A DNA stretch of 64,000 nucleotides from Microvirga roseola (GTDB lineage: Bacteria > Pseudomonadota > Alphaproteobacteria > Rhizobiales > Beijerinckiaceae). Made by a program: the position numbers and the translations under genes. Position 1 is the stretch's first letter; each line of letters begins with the position of its first letter. The stretch is taken from positions 62,001-126,000 of the forward strand of contig NZ_JAJATX010000001.1 in assembly GCF_020866965.1 (NCBI RefSeq), written 5' to 3'. Positions 19,292 to 28,881 of the stretch are shown here, in pieces. The notes under the pieces were generated by a model. The model made no database searches, was not told where the DNA came from, and saw nothing but the letters and a program-made list of their open reading frames with translations.

Positions 19292-19367
19292 GATGGCCTC
19301 TCTCTGCACCAGTTTGGGTGAATTGGCGCCGTCTCTACCAGAGAGCCGGGGAAGAGGCAATCAAGAC

Positions 19368-19383
19368 ATAAAGATGTCTTTAT
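19368..19383. promoter_or_regulatory. Palindromic operator candidate upstream of ahcY
   Basis: ATAAAGATGTCTTTAT: seven-bp arms with a two-base centre, 77 bases before the ahcY ATG in an AT-rich patch of an otherwise GC-rich window. ArsR-family SahR is known from comparative genomics to control ahcY in Proteobacteria through palindromes of this kind. The identity of the regulator here is inferred; no SahR gene is in the window. Confidence 0.55.
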
Positions 19384-19454
19384 ATGTTTCTCGCGTGTCC
19401 GGGCGAAGGGACGACCGGATCGCCGTCAAAGGTCATGCCTCTGAGGCGGATCGA

Positions 19455-19775
19455 TCACTCATCCTCGCCGAACTTATTGGCGAGGAGATCGTCGATGGCC
19501 TGCAGGCAGGAAGCTGCGTCTGCGCCCTTGGCGGAAACGGTGATGGTGGTTCCCTGAGCGGCCGCGAGGGTGAGGAGGCCCATGATGGAGCGCCCGCCCA
19601 CGGTCTCGCCGCAGCGGGTCACCGTCACGTCCGCATCGAAACGCTCGACGGTCTGGACGAACTTGGCGGAGGCGCGGGCATGAAGGCCGCGGCGGTTGAT
19701 GATGGGAAGTTCGCGGACCTCGGCTCCCTCGGGGATCGGGGCAGGGGGGCAATCCTGGTCGAGGGGATGGTCCAT
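19455..19775 (-). CDS. HPr-family phosphocarrier protein
   Basis: 106-residue phosphotransfer protein of the PTS-Ntr/HprK type. His32 in RRGLHARASAKF is the PEP-dependent phosphorylation site, and Ser63 in GGRSIMGLLTL matches the HprK-target serine. An extra N-terminal stretch of about 20 residues precedes the HPr core. Start ATG at 19775, five bases after the EIIA stop; a longer reading would run into the EIIA gene. Acts with the EIIA and HprK genes directly upstream; no enzyme I gene is in the window. Confidence 0.93.
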   Translation of the reverse strand: MDHPLDQDCPPAPIPEGAEVRELPIINRRGLHARASAKFVQTVERFDADVTVTRCGETVGGRSIMGLLTLAAAQGTTITVSAKGADAASCLQAIDDLLANKFGEDE

Positions 19776-19780
19776 GGCGC

Positions 19781-20182
19781 TTATTTTCCCGACAGGACGC
19801 GCGAGGCGATGTTGATGTATTTCCGGCCGGCTTCCTGGGCGTGACATACGGCGTCGGACAGGGTTTCCTCGTCCCGGACGCTCGCCAGCTTGATGAGCAT
19901 GGGAAGGTTGATGCCGGCGACCACCTCGACGGACTGGCCGTTCATGCAGGAAAGGGCGAGATTCGAGGGCGTGCCCCCGAACATATCGGTCAGCACCACG
20001 ACCCCCTGCCCCGAATTGACCCGGCTCACCGCGGCCATGATGTCCTTGCGCCGGGTCTCCATGTCATCGTCAGGTCCGATCGTGATCGTTTCAAGCTGCT
20101 CTTGAGGCCCCACGACATGCTCCAGCGCGGCCTTGAACTCCGTCGCGAGCTGCCCGTGAGTGACGAGCACCATTCCTATCAT
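19781..20182 (-). CDS. PTS mannose-family EIIA component
   Basis: 133-residue EIIA-Man-like protein. His9 in VLVTHGQLA is the phosphorylated residue; VVVLTDMFGGTPSN is the conserved mid-domain motif. No IIB or IIC partner is nearby, so a regulatory rather than transport role is likely, as in other Hyphomicrobiales. Start ATG at 20182, 88 bases after hprK; HPr follows five bases after the stop. Confidence 0.93.
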   Translation of the reverse strand: MIGMVLVTHGQLATEFKAALEHVVGPQEQLETITIGPDDDMETRRKDIMAAVSRVNSGQGVVVLTDMFGGTPSNLALSCMNGQSVEVVAGINLPMLIKLASVRDEETLSDAVCHAQEAGRKYINIASRVLSGK

Positions 20183-20270
20183 AATGTTCCCGGTCCGATC
20201 GCTCCTTGAGCGGAGCCGCTATTTTGTGCACTGCGAAGCCAAGCGCAAGAGCAATGAGACGAAAAGTTCA

Positions 20271-20726
20271 TCACAGTGTCACGACCGTGTCGCAGACACC
20301 ACTCAGGCAGGCCAGAACAATGTCCGCGGAGCTTAGCGCGGATTTCAAACGGATGCGAGGGATTGTGACGCCACACAGGCTGCTGCTTTTGTCGTGCTCC
20401 TCCGGATAGCGCGGCGGGTCCTCGACAAGGTCGACGATAAGCCGGATCACAGCGGCGGATTCGTGGGGCTGCGCAACGATGCCGATGCCGTGGATCTCGA
20501 TGAGGCCCTCGATGGGCTCCACCGGGATAGCGACGAGGCGGCCGTGCCGCTCCCTGATGCGGGTCCTGTCGTCGCTGACGAGCCTGGCGAAGCGGCCATC
20601 CCGGAGGGCGCTGCGGACCACGTCGCGGGCGAGGGTCGACTTCCCGGCTCCGGAATCTCCGCGGATCAGGAGGCCGGCCTCGCCCACCAGGACACAGCTG
20701 GCGTGGATGGTCTCCGGATCGCTCAA
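20271..20726 (-). CDS. hprK: HPr kinase/phosphorylase, short alphaproteobacterial form
   Basis: 151 residues, about half the Firmicutes protein: the N-terminal domain is missing and only the kinase/phosphorylase core remains, as is usual in Alphaproteobacteria. Walker A GDSGAGKST at residues 23-31, followed by LVSDD and the EPIEGLIEIHGIGI segment. Expected target is Ser of HPr, encoded two genes downstream. The start is TTG at 20726, whose last bases overlap the chvG TGA (TTGA), so translation is probably coupled to chvG. The chvG-hprK link ties the PTS to the acid/envelope response. Confidence 0.92.
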   Translation of the reverse strand: MSDPETIHASCVLVGEAGLLIRGDSGAGKSTLARDVVRSALRDGRFARLVSDDRTRIRERHGRLVAIPVEPIEGLIEIHGIGIVAQPHESAAVIRLIVDLVEDPPRYPEEHDKSSSLCGVTIPRIRLKSALSSADIVLACLSGVCDTVVTL

Positions 20727-22564
20727 GACTCCCTCTTCCCCTGATCCCGGCGTCCCTGATCCTTTCGGCTCTTCGGGCCCTCGGCCGGGAGGCGGATGAT
20801 GAAGCGGGCTCCGAGCCTCGTCGGCTCCCCGTCCTCGTCCGGCGGGCCGAGGCGGTTCTCCGCCCGGATGGTGCCCCGATGCGCCTCGACGATCTGGCGG
20901 GAGATGGAGAGCCCCAGTCCCGAATTCTGGCCGAAGCCCTGCTCGGGCCGGTCCGTGTAGAAGCGTTCGAAGATCCGGCTGAGGGCGTCGGGCTCGATGC
21001 CCGGTCCGCTGTCCTCCACGAGGATCTCGGCCTCGGTCTTGCGGCGGCGGAGCGTGATCCGCACCGGCTCGTCGGGCGGCGAGAAGGAGCGGGCATTGTC
21101 GATCAGGTTGTTGAGAACCTGGCTCAGGCGGCTGTCGTGGCCGAGCACCAGGAAGGCGTCCTTTCCGCCCGGGTGCTTCTCGACGGACAGGGTGATGAGA
21201 GGATCCGTCTCCTGGCGCCTCTCATTGGCGATGGAGACGACCGCATCGAGAAGCTGCGCGAGGTTGAGCGGCTCCGCATCGGCGCGCGCCAGTTCCGCAT
21301 CGAGGCGGGAGGCGTCCGAGATGTCGCTGATGAGCCGGTCGAGACGCCTGACGTCATGCTGGATGATCGACATGAGCCGCTGGCGGGAGTCGTCGCTCTT
21401 GGCGAGGGGCAGGGTCTCCACGGCGCTGCGAAGGGAGGTCAGTGGATTCTTCAATTCGTGCGCCACGTCCGCCGCGAAGCTCTCGATGGCGTCGATGCGG
21501 TTGTAGAGCGCTCGCGTCATGTCCCGCAGAGCGCCGGAGAGATGGCCGATTTCGTCCGCGCGGGCGGTGAAATCAGGGATCTCCAGGCGGGACTTGGTGC
21601 CCCATCGCACCCGTTCGGCCGCCTCCGCGAGACGGCGGACGGGGCCAGCGATGGCGCCGGCGAGCAGCAGGGACAAAACGATCATCACCACCACGGCCAC
21701 GAGGAAGACCTGGAGCAGGGCGAAGCGTTCGGAAGCGATGATGGCGTCGATGTCGCCTTCCTGCGTGGAGAGCAGGAGCACGCCCTGGACCGTGCGGAAA
21801 CGTTGGACGGGCACCGCCACGGACACGATGGTCTCACCCCGCGCATTCACGCGCACGACGCTGGTCGGCTGTCCGGTGAAGGCCTGCTGCACTTCCGGCA
21901 GGGACTTGCCGTTGGCCGGACCCGGCTCCTCGCGGACGGGACGGCGCTGACGGCGGAAGAGCTTGCGGACGGTATTCCACATGCGCTCGATGGAGCTCGT
22001 CGTGTCCTCGACGGTCGCGACCGGCGGCAGGTCTTGGCGCAGGATGTCCCCGCGGGAATAGAACGTGCCGGAATCGAGCAGCAGGGTGCCTTCCCGGTCG
22101 AAGATACGGGCTCGGGTCCGGGTCGGGGTCACGAGGCGTCGCAGGAGAGGAGCGACCCGCTCGGGATTGATCGAGAATTCGAGGAAGGAGAAGGCCTCCT
22201 CGTTGAAGCGCTCCGTATCGCCCGCCTGCATCTGCAGCAGCTTGTCCGGGTCGATGGCGATGGTGTTGGTCTCCACCGTGGCGGAGCTGGCGATGGCGCC
22301 GGCGATGATCTCGCCCTGGATCAGGAGGCTTTGGACCCGCGCCTCGATCAGGCCCTCGCGAAACTGGTTGAGATAGAGAAAGCCGACGAGGAGAGCCACG
22401 AGGCCGACGAGGTTGAGAACGATGATCCGTCGCGTCAGGCTCGACGAGAGGCGCTGCGAGATCATGCGGCCGAACGTCCTCAGTCGCGCCAGGGCGCCAC
22501 GGGGGGGCGGCAGGTCGTCGAGCGCCGCCTCGGCGTGGATGGGATCAGCCTTCATGCCACTCAT
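20723..22564 (-). CDS. chvG: ChvG sensor histidine kinase
   Basis: Inner-membrane sensor for the ChvG-ChvI (ExoS-ChvI) system, which responds to acid and envelope stress and controls exopolysaccharide and host-interaction genes in rhizobia. 613 residues: TM1 at about 47-66, a periplasmic sensor of roughly 215 residues, TM2 at about 283-305, HAMP, H-box with His369 in DVAHELKNPLTSL, and a HATPase domain (NNLIDNA, DSGPGI, SGLGLSI). The response regulator chvI lies upstream with a gap of about 120 bases. The stop overlaps hprK by four bases. Confidence 0.95.
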   Translation of the reverse strand: MSGMKADPIHAEAALDDLPPPRGALARLRTFGRMISQRLSSSLTRRIIVLNLVGLVALLVGFLYLNQFREGLIEARVQSLLIQGEIIAGAIASSATVETNTIAIDPDKLLQMQAGDTERFNEEAFSFLEFSINPERVAPLLRRLVTPTRTRARIFDREGTLLLDSGTFYSRGDILRQDLPPVATVEDTTSSIERMWNTVRKLFRRQRRPVREEPGPANGKSLPEVQQAFTGQPTSVVRVNARGETIVSVAVPVQRFRTVQGVLLLSTQEGDIDAIIASERFALLQVFLVAVVVMIVLSLLLAGAIAGPVRRLAEAAERVRWGTKSRLEIPDFTARADEIGHLSGALRDMTRALYNRIDAIESFAADVAHELKNPLTSLRSAVETLPLAKSDDSRQRLMSIIQHDVRRLDRLISDISDASRLDAELARADAEPLNLAQLLDAVVSIANERRQETDPLITLSVEKHPGGKDAFLVLGHDSRLSQVLNNLIDNARSFSPPDEPVRITLRRRKTEAEILVEDSGPGIEPDALSRIFERFYTDRPEQGFGQNSGLGLSISRQIVEAHRGTIRAENRLGPPDEDGEPTRLGARFIIRLPAEGPKSRKDQGRRDQGKRES

Positions 22565-22685
22565 TCAGCACGACCCGGCGAAACGAGGCCGCATCGTGCA
22601 CGTCTTTCCTGGTTTGCGCCCGCCCGTTCCGAGGGCCGGCATCCGTTGCGCCGAAACGGCCCTCGAGATGGCGCCGCTCGCAGCG

Positions 22686-23384
22686 TCAGGCTTCCTTGAA
22701 GCGGTAGCCGACGCCGTAGAGGGTCTCGATCATTTCGAAACTCTGGTCAACCGACTTGAACTTCTTGCGCAGCCGCTTGATGTGGCTGTCGATGGTGCGG
22801 TCGTCCACATAGACCTGATCGTCATAGGCCGCATCCATGAGGGCGTTGCGGCTTTTCACCACTCCAGGGCGGGTGGCGAGCGCCTGGAGGATCAGGAACT
22901 CGGTGACGGTCAGCGTCACCGGCTCGCCCTTCCAGGTGCAGGCGTGACGCTCCGGATCCATCTTGAGCTGGCCGCGCTCGAGCGCCTTCGGGTCCGCTTC
23001 CCGGGGAACGGTCTGGTCCTTGGGGGCGAAGCGGCGCAGCACCGCCTTCACGCGCTCGACCAGCAGGCGCTGGGAGAAAGGCTTCCGAATGAAGTCGTCC
23101 GCGCCCATCTTGAGGCCGAACAGCTCGTCGATCTCCTCGTCCTTCGAGGTCAGGAAGATCACGGGCAGATCCGATTTCTGGCGCAGGCGGCGCAGCAGCT
23201 CCATCCCGTCCATGCGCGGCATCTTGATGTCGAAGATCGCAAGATCCGGGGGGGCATGCTTCAACCCGTCCAGGGCGGAAGCCCCATCGGTGTAGGTCTG
23301 AATGCGGTAGCCCTCCGCCTCGAGGGCGATGGACACGGAGGTCAGGATGTTGCGATCGTCATCGACAAGGGCGATCGTTGGCAT
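22686..23384 (-). CDS. chvI: ChvI response regulator
   Basis: OmpR/PhoB-family transcriptional regulator partnered with ChvG. 232 residues from ATG at 23384 ([10 protein letters not shown]), preceded by AAGGAAGAG; the ATG six codons earlier is inside that ribosome site. Receiver domain with D9/D10, phosphoacceptor Asp52 in [11 protein letters not shown] and LTSKDEE; winged-helix DNA-binding domain with [31 protein letters not shown] and GVGYRF. Known target in rhizobia is the nearby pckA gene (repressed). The gene is divergent from hugZ-like. Confidence 0.96.
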   Translation of the reverse strand: MPTIALVDDDRNILTSVSIALEAEGYRIQTYTDGASALDGLKHAPPDLAIFDIKMPRMDGMELLRRLRQKSDLPVIFLTSKDEEIDELFGLKMGADDFIRKPFSQRLLVERVKAVLRRFAPKDQTVPREADPKALERGQLKMDPERHACTWKGEPVTLTVTEFLILQALATRPGVVKSRNALMDAAYDDQVYVDDRTIDSHIKRLRKKFKSVDQSFEMIETLYGVGYRFKEA

Positions 23385-23565
23385 GAACTCTTCCTTGCTC
23401 AACCAGAGTCACTGTCAGGGCTTCGCCTGACAACGCAAAGGGCCTTAAGACGTGCCCAACTGCGCCTTTCTCATGGCATAAATATGGTTTCCTCCTCGAA
23501 GAACCAGAGGAGAGGCTGCAGAGGTGGAGGCTATAGCCCGCCACTTCAACCGGAGGTGAACGATC

Positions 23566-24297
23566 ATGAGCGATCAAGAGCGGGCCGAATCCGACTTCGA
23601 CGCGGTCGGCCTAGCCAAAAATCTGCTGCGGACGATCAGGTCCGGGGCCCTTGCCACGCTTGGGCCGGACGGGATTCCCTTCGCCACTCTTGTGACGGTT
23701 GCGACCGATATCGACGGCTCGCCCCTTCTCCTCACCTCGCGCCTGTCGAGCCACACGGCCAATCTCGACTGTGAGCCGCGGGTCTCGATCCTCCTGGCCC
23801 AGACCGGGAAAGGCGATCCGCTCGCCCATCCCCGGCTGACCGTGATCGGCCGTGCCGAGCGGGCGCAGGAGCCCCGTATCCGCGCCCGCTTCCTGGCACG
23901 GCATCCCAAGGCCGCTCTTTATGCAGATTTTCCCGATTTTTCCTTCTGGCGGGTGGAAATCCTGGGCGGTCACCTCAACGGGGGCTTCGCCCGGGCGGCA
24001 GGGCTGGCCGCCGCCGGGCTTCTCACGGACCTTGCCGGGGCCGAGGCCCTGGTCGAGGCGGAGCCCGGGGCCGTGGAGCACATGAACGAGGACCACCGGG
24101 AGGCCCTGGAGCTCTACGCGACCCGGCTCGCCGGGGCGCCGGCGGGGGAGTGGCGGACCACTGGCATGGACCCGGAGGGCATCGACCTCCTGCTGGGCGA
24201 CAAGACGGCGCGGGTCGTCTTCCCGGAGCGGGTGGTCCATCCGAAAGACCTCCGCCGGGTCTTAAAAAATCTCGCGGATCAGGCCCGCAGCGGCTAG
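23566..24297 (+). CDS. HugZ-like FMN-binding split-barrel protein with DUF2470 domain
   Basis: 243 residues. The N-terminal half is a pyridoxamine 5'-phosphate oxidase-like split barrel (ALATLGPDGIPFATLVTVATD), the C-terminal half a DUF2470 domain (HMNEDHREALELYA). This combination is the HugZ family, named for haem utilisation/degradation in Helicobacter; activity here is untested. Very strong ribosome site GGAGGTGA six bases before ATG at 23566. It lies between chvI and pckA, both on opposite or same strand, and is probably its own unit. Confidence 0.85.
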   Translation: MSDQERAESDFDAVGLAKNLLRTIRSGALATLGPDGIPFATLVTVATDIDGSPLLLTSRLSSHTANLDCEPRVSILLAQTGKGDPLAHPRLTVIGRAERAQEPRIRARFLARHPKAALYADFPDFSFWRVEILGGHLNGGFARAAGLAAAGLLTDLAGAEALVEAEPGAVEHMNEDHREALELYATRLAGAPAGEWRTTGMDPEGIDLLLGDKTARVVFPERVVHPKDLRRVLKNLADQARSG

Positions 24298-24324
24298 CGC
24301 GTGGGAAAATAGAATGCCATGGAA

Positions 24325-24342
24325 CGCCGTCGGTTGACGGCG
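24325..24342 (+). terminator. Hairpin after the HugZ-like gene
   Basis: Perfect seven-bp stem CGCCGTC / GACGGCG with loop GGTT, 28 bases past the stop at 24297. No T-run follows, so termination is uncertain. Confidence 0.4.
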
Positions 24343-24483
24343 ACGTCCGCTGACCTAAACATCCCTTGTTCAGGCGGATGTGCGGAGAGGCGGGCCGTCT
24401 TCGTCTGAGATTTGTTCATGTGACGGCCATCGGGCGGCGGCGCATCATGCCGGCCGGCGATCGGCGATCAGGAGAAGTCTTCC

Positions 24484-26094
24484 GTGGAAAACATCGGCGT
24501 CTTCAACAGCGCTCGGGGCGCTGAAGCCTTCGGCTTCCGCAGCCTTAAGAAGGTCTACTGGAATCTCGAGGCTCCCGCGCTCTACGAGCAATCCCTGGGC
24601 CGGGCTGAGACCAAGCTCGTCAAAGGCGGCGCACTCCTGGCCGAGACCGGCATCCATACGGGCCGCTCCCCCAAGGACAAGTTCGTGGTGCGCGACGAGG
24701 CCGCGGAGAGCACCGTCTGGTGGGACAATAACGGCGCGATCACGCCCGGCAACTTCGAGACCCTGCTGCAGGATTTCCTCGCCCATGCGGAGGGCAAGGA
24801 GCTGTTCGCCCAGGATCTCTACGGCGGCGCGGACCCGTCCTACCGGGTCAAGACGCGCGTCTTCACCGAGTTCGCCTGGCACTCCCTCTTCATCCGCAAT
24901 CTCCTGATCCGTCCGGAGATGGGCGAGCTGAAGGACTTCCTTCCGGAGCTCACCATCGTCGACCTGCCGACCTTCAAGGCGGATCCGGCCCGGCACGGCT
25001 GCCGTTCGGAGACAGTCATCGCCTGCGATTTCACGCGCAAGATCGTGCTGATCGGCGGCACGTCCTATGCGGGCGAGATGAAGAAGTCAGTCTTCACCTA
25101 TCTCAACTACGTGCTGCCCACGCAGAACGTCATGCCCATGCACTGCTCCGCCAATGTGGGACACGGGGGCGACGTGGCCGTGTTCTTCGGGCTCTCCGGC
25201 ACGGGCAAGACGACCCTCTCCGCCGATCCGAACCGAATCCTGCTGGGAGACGACGAGCACGGCTGGGGGCCGAACGGCGTCTTCAATTTCGAGGGCGGCT
25301 GCTACGCCAAGACCATCCGCCTGTCCCGCGAGGCCGAGCCCGAGATCTACGCCACCACGGAGCGCTTCGGCACGGTGCTGGAAAACGTGGTGATCGATCC
25401 CATCACGCGCATTCCCGATTTCGACGATGCGTCGCGCACCGAGAACACGCGCTGCGCCTATCCGCTCGACTTCATTCCGAACGCGAGCGCCACGGGCCGC
25501 GCCGGGATTCCGAAGAACATCGTGATGCTTACCTGCGACGCCTTCGGCGTGGTGCCGCCCATCGCCAAGCTGACGCCGGCCGAGGCCATGTATCACTTCC
25601 TCTCCGGGTACACCGCGAAGGTGGCGGGCACTGAGAAGGGCGTGAAGGATCCGGAGGCGACCTTCTCCACCTGCTTCGGCGCGCCCTTCATGCCGCGACA
25701 CCCTTCCGTCTACGGCAATCTGCTGCGCGACCTCATCGCCAAGCATTCCGTCGATTGCTGGCTCGTCAATACCGGCTGGACGGGCGGCAAGTACGGGGTG
25801 GGACGGCGCATGCCGATCCGCGTCACCCGCCGCCTGCTGACGGCGGCGCTGGACGGCTCGCTCAACCGCGCCGATTTCCGCCGCGATCCCTATTTCGGTT
25901 TCGCGGTGCCGACCTCGGTGCCGGGCGTGGAGCCGCATATCCTCTATCCGGTCAAGACCTGGCAGAACAAGGCGGAGTTCGCCGAAACGGCGAAGCGCCT
26001 GATCGACATGTTCAACGAGAACTTCAAGCGCTTCGAGGCGCATGTGGATTCCGACGTACGTTCCGCCGGGCCGCAGACGTCGATTGCGGCTTGA
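24484..26094 (+). CDS. pckA: Phosphoenolpyruvate carboxykinase (ATP)
   Basis: Converts oxaloacetate and ATP to PEP, CO2 and ADP: the entry to gluconeogenesis. 536 residues, normal for the ATP type. P-loop GLSGTGKT at 236-243, metal/substrate motif MHCSANVG just before it, R-rich [12 protein letters not shown] at 57-67 and [10 protein letters not shown] near the C-terminus. The start is GTG at 24484 with AGGAGAAG upstream. Position next to chvGI is conserved in the order; in rhizobia ChvI lowers pckA expression. A terminator hairpin follows. Confidence 0.98.
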   Translation: MENIGVFNSARGAEAFGFRSLKKVYWNLEAPALYEQSLGRAETKLVKGGALLAETGIHTGRSPKDKFVVRDEAAESTVWWDNNGAITPGNFETLLQDFLAHAEGKELFAQDLYGGADPSYRVKTRVFTEFAWHSLFIRNLLIRPEMGELKDFLPELTIVDLPTFKADPARHGCRSETVIACDFTRKIVLIGGTSYAGEMKKSVFTYLNYVLPTQNVMPMHCSANVGHGGDVAVFFGLSGTGKTTLSADPNRILLGDDEHGWGPNGVFNFEGGCYAKTIRLSREAEPEIYATTERFGTVLENVVIDPITRIPDFDDASRTENTRCAYPLDFIPNASATGRAGIPKNIVMLTCDAFGVVPPIAKLTPAEAMYHFLSGYTAKVAGTEKGVKDPEATFSTCFGAPFMPRHPSVYGNLLRDLIAKHSVDCWLVNTGWTGGKYGVGRRMPIRVTRRLLTAALDGSLNRADFRRDPYFGFAVPTSVPGVEPHILYPVKTWQNKAEFAETAKRLIDMFNENFKRFEAHVDSDVRSAGPQTSIAA

Positions 26095-26121
26095 AGCATC
26101 CCGATTGAACGGTAAGACAGG

Positions 26122-26145
26122 CGGCGGCTCTCGGGCCGCCGTTTT
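26122..26145 (+). terminator. Rho-independent terminator of pckA
   Basis: Stem CGGCGGC / GCCGCCG (7 bp) with a six-base loop, followed by TTTT at 26142-26145; it begins 28 bases after the stop. Confidence 0.85.
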
Positions 26146-26161
26146 GCATTGAGGGTCGTCC

Positions 26162-27256
26162 ATGGAGGTTCTCGTCATCGGAGCCGGCGTCGTCGGTCTC
26201 GCCATCGCGCGGGCGATGGCCCTGCGCGGCCACGGCGTCATCGTCGCCGAGGCGACGGGCGGCATCGGCAACGGCGTTTCCTCGCGCAACAGCGAAGTGA
26301 TCCATGCGGGGATGTACTACCCGTCGGGCTCCTTGCGCGCCCGTCACTGCGTCGCCGGACGTCGGATGCTCTACGAGTTCTGCGGGAGCCACGGCGTGCC
26401 TCACAGGAAATGCGGCAAGCTCATCGTGGCGACGAACGAGCTCGAACAGGCCAAGATCGAGGGCATCTACGAGCAGGGCATCGCCAACGGCGTGGAGGGA
26501 CTGTCGTTGCTCTCCGGTGAAGAGGCTAGGGCCCTCGAGCCGAACCTTGCCTGCGCCGGCGCGGTTCTGTCGCCGGAAACCGGCATCGTGGACAGCCACG
26601 CCCTCATGCTCGCCCTCCAGGGCGACCTCGAGGCGGCGGGGGGAATGATCGCCTTCCATACGCCCGTCGAGCGGATCGCGCAGAACGGGGCGGGATGGTA
26701 CGTGCATGTGGGCGGAGCGGAGCCCGCGGAGATCGCCGTCGACGCGGTGATCAATGCGGCGGGCCTCGGAGCGCAGGCGCTTGCCCGTGCGACGGATGGC
26801 TATCCGTCCGAGCGCGTGCCGCCGCTCGTGCTGGCCAAGGGCAATTATTTCGGCTGCCTCGGCAAGCCCGCCTTCTCGCGGCTGATCTATCCGGCGCCCG
26901 TCGACGGGGGGCTCGGCACCCATGTGACGCTCGATCTCGCCGGGCGCATGCGGTTCGGACCCGATGTGGAATGGATCGAGGAGGAGGCCTACGAGGTCGA
27001 TCCGCGCCGCGCGGAGAGCTTCTATGCCTCCATCCGCCGCTACTGGCCGGGGCTCCCCGACGGCGCGCTGGTGCCCGACTATTCCGGCATCCGCCCGAAG
27101 CTCTCAGGGCCCGGCGAGAAGGCGATGGATTTCATGGTCGACGGCCCGGCCGAGCACGGCCTTCCCGGTCTCGTCCACCTCTTCGGCATCGAGAGCCCGG
27201 GACTGACGTCTGCGCTCTCGCTCGCGGAAGACGTGGCGGAGCGTCTGAACACGTAA
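26162..27256 (+). CDS. FAD-dependent oxidoreductase (L-2-hydroxyglutarate oxidase-like)
   Basis: 364 residues of the DAO/glycine oxidase family. The N-terminal dinucleotide fold is VIGAGVVGLAIARA (5-18); other features are SSRNSEVIHAGMYYP, GKLIVATNELE, ETGIVDSHALM and the C-terminal FGIESPGLTSALSLAEDVA. The SRNSEVIHAG..YYP motif is typical of the LhgO/YgaF-like group, so oxidation of an alpha-hydroxyacid is a fair guess; substrate unproven. ATG at 26162 follows GAGGGTCGTCC. It lies 17 bases after the pckA terminator. Confidence 0.85.
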   Translation: MEVLVIGAGVVGLAIARAMALRGHGVIVAEATGGIGNGVSSRNSEVIHAGMYYPSGSLRARHCVAGRRMLYEFCGSHGVPHRKCGKLIVATNELEQAKIEGIYEQGIANGVEGLSLLSGEEARALEPNLACAGAVLSPETGIVDSHALMLALQGDLEAAGGMIAFHTPVERIAQNGAGWYVHVGGAEPAEIAVDAVINAAGLGAQALARATDGYPSERVPPLVLAKGNYFGCLGKPAFSRLIYPAPVDGGLGTHVTLDLAGRMRFGPDVEWIEEEAYEVDPRRAESFYASIRRYWPGLPDGALVPDYSGIRPKLSGPGEKAMDFMVDGPAEHGLPGLVHLFGIESPGLTSALSLAEDVAERLNT

Positions 27257-27259
27257 GGC

Positions 27260-27293
27260 GTCATCCCGGTCGGGCTGGCCGATCCGGGGTGAC
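27260..27293. repeat. Short inverted repeat between convergent genes
   Basis: GTCATCCCGG and CCGGGGTGAC form ten-bp arms with one mismatch around a 14-base loop. It lies three bases after the FAD oxidoreductase stop and eight bases before the convergent antiporter stop, so it may serve as a shared terminator. The GTCATCCC arm matches the end of the element at 40560. Confidence 0.55.
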
Positions 27294-27301
27294 CTCATCG
27301 A

Positions 27302-28708
27302 TCAGGCCCCGAAGAACAGGAACGTGGCGACGAGGAAGACCGGCACCAGGATGCCGCCCGACCACAGGAGATAGCCGAAGAAGCTCGGCATCTTCACGCC
27401 GCCGTTGCGGGCAATCGCATAGACCATGAAGTTGGGGGCGTTGCCGATGTAGGAGTTCGCGCCCATGAAGACGGCGCCGGCCGAAATGGCGGCGAGAGTC
27501 TGGGCTCCGATCGTCATCAGAGCCTGCGGATCGCCGCCGGCGAGTTCGAAGAAGACGAGGTAGGTGGGCGCATTGTCGAGGAACGAGGAGAGCCCGCCGG
27601 TGAGCCAGAAATAGGCGGCGTGGTTGGGGCTGCCGTCCTGGTTCGACACGAGCGCGACGAGAGGTGCGAAGGCGCCGTCCGCACCGGCCTGGAGCATGGC
27701 GAGCACCGGGATGATGGCGATGAAGATTCCGGCGAAGAGCTTCGCCACCTCCGCAATCGGCCCCCAGGAGAACCCGTTCTCGATCCGGTTCTTGCGCGGC
27801 GTCAGCATCAGCGAGACCACGGTGACGGCGATCATGGTAGCATCGCGCAGAGCGTTGGAGGCTGCAATCTCCGTGCCGAGCACGGTGAAGCGGCCCATGT
27901 CCACCGTTGCGCTCATGAGGATTGCGCCGATGATGACAAGGATCAGCAGGAAGTTGATGCCGCCCATGATGCGCACGGGGTTGTCCGGCGTCGGGTCGGG
28001 CTTGACGCGGCCCTCCTTCTTGTAAATCGCGAGATCCACGACGAAGAAGAGCGCGAGCAGGACGCCGGCGACGAAGAGTGTCTCGGACAGAAGATGCGTC
28101 GTCGTCCAGAAGAAGTCTACGCCGCGCAGGAAGCCCAGGAACAGCGGCGGATCGCCCAGCGGCGTGAGAGAGCCGCCGATATTCGACACGAGGAAGATGA
28201 AAAAGACGATCACGTGCACGTTGTGCCGCCGGTCGTCATTGGCGCGCATGATCGGGCGGATCATCACCATGGAGGCGCCGGTCGTGCCGATCAGGCTCGC
28301 GAGCACCGTGCCGAGGGCGAGAATGGCGGTGTTGGTGCCGGGCGCGCCATGGATGTTGCCGCGCACCAGGATGCCGCCGGCCACCGTGAACAGCGCGAAC
28401 AGCAGCAGGATGAACGGGATGTATTCCAGGAAGGCCGTGTGGGCCAGCGCGTGGATCGCCGCCTCCGGCCCCGCGACGAGGGCCATGGGAATGAGGACGA
28501 GGAGCCCCCAGAAGACTGCGATCTTGCCCTGGTGATGTTCCCAGAAATGGTGCGCTACCAGCGGGAGAACGGCGATGGAGAGAAGAATTCCGGCGAAGGG
28601 CAGGGCCCAGACGAGGCCGAGGCTCGCTCCGTCGAAACCTGCGGCGAAGGCTGCCTGAGGCAACAGGGTCAAGGCGGCGGCGAGCGCCAGGCGGTGACGG
28701 CGAAGCAT
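27302..28708 (-). CDS. Sodium:proton antiporter-like membrane protein (NhaD/CitMHS ion transporter superfamily)
   Basis: 468 residues, about 11-12 hydrophobic segments. The first 20 or so residues ([22 protein letters not shown]) resemble a signal peptide or TM1. Conserved stretches in the ion transporter superfamily are TTGASMVMIRPIMRAN, FLVSNIGGSLTPLGDPPLFLGFLRG and SFLDNAPTYLVFFELAGG. Annotated family members are called sodium:proton antiporters, but substrate is unproven here. Transcribed alone, with about 170 bases before the divergent amidotransferase gene. Confidence 0.85.
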   Translation of the reverse strand: MLRRHRLALAAALTLLPQAAFAAGFDGASLGLVWALPFAGILLSIAVLPLVAHHFWEHHQGKIAVFWGLLVLIPMALVAGPEAAIHALAHTAFLEYIPFILLLFALFTVAGGILVRGNIHGAPGTNTAILALGTVLASLIGTTGASMVMIRPIMRANDDRRHNVHVIVFFIFLVSNIGGSLTPLGDPPLFLGFLRGVDFFWTTTHLLSETLFVAGVLLALFFVVDLAIYKKEGRVKPDPTPDNPVRIMGGINFLLILVIIGAILMSATVDMGRFTVLGTEIAASNALRDATMIAVTVVSLMLTPRKNRIENGFSWGPIAEVAKLFAGIFIAIIPVLAMLQAGADGAFAPLVALVSNQDGSPNHAAYFWLTGGLSSFLDNAPTYLVFFELAGGDPQALMTIGAQTLAAISAGAVFMGANSYIGNAPNFMVYAIARNGGVKMPSFFGYLLWSGGILVPVFLVATFLFFGA

Positions 28709-28881
28709 GTCTCTAAAAGCCCCATTGCGCCGGTTGGCCAGCGTTTCTTGTCTGGTATGGCAACGGTTTAAGGGAAGGGGGGCAACCCTGCAACGGCCTA
28801 GCCGTTAACTGGTTGTTCACCTTGAGGGAAAGATAGTACAACAAGGTTGCAAAGCCTTGCTGCGCCAGGGGTTGGATGCCG

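Noticed and set aside
20879-22699. Plus-strand open frame of 606 codons opposite chvG
   Set aside because: GC-rich codon shadow of chvG; the real gene has clear motifs.
28804-28818. CtrA site near the glutamine amidotransferase gene
   Set aside because: TTAACTGGTTGTTCA has only one good half; the second is TTCA.
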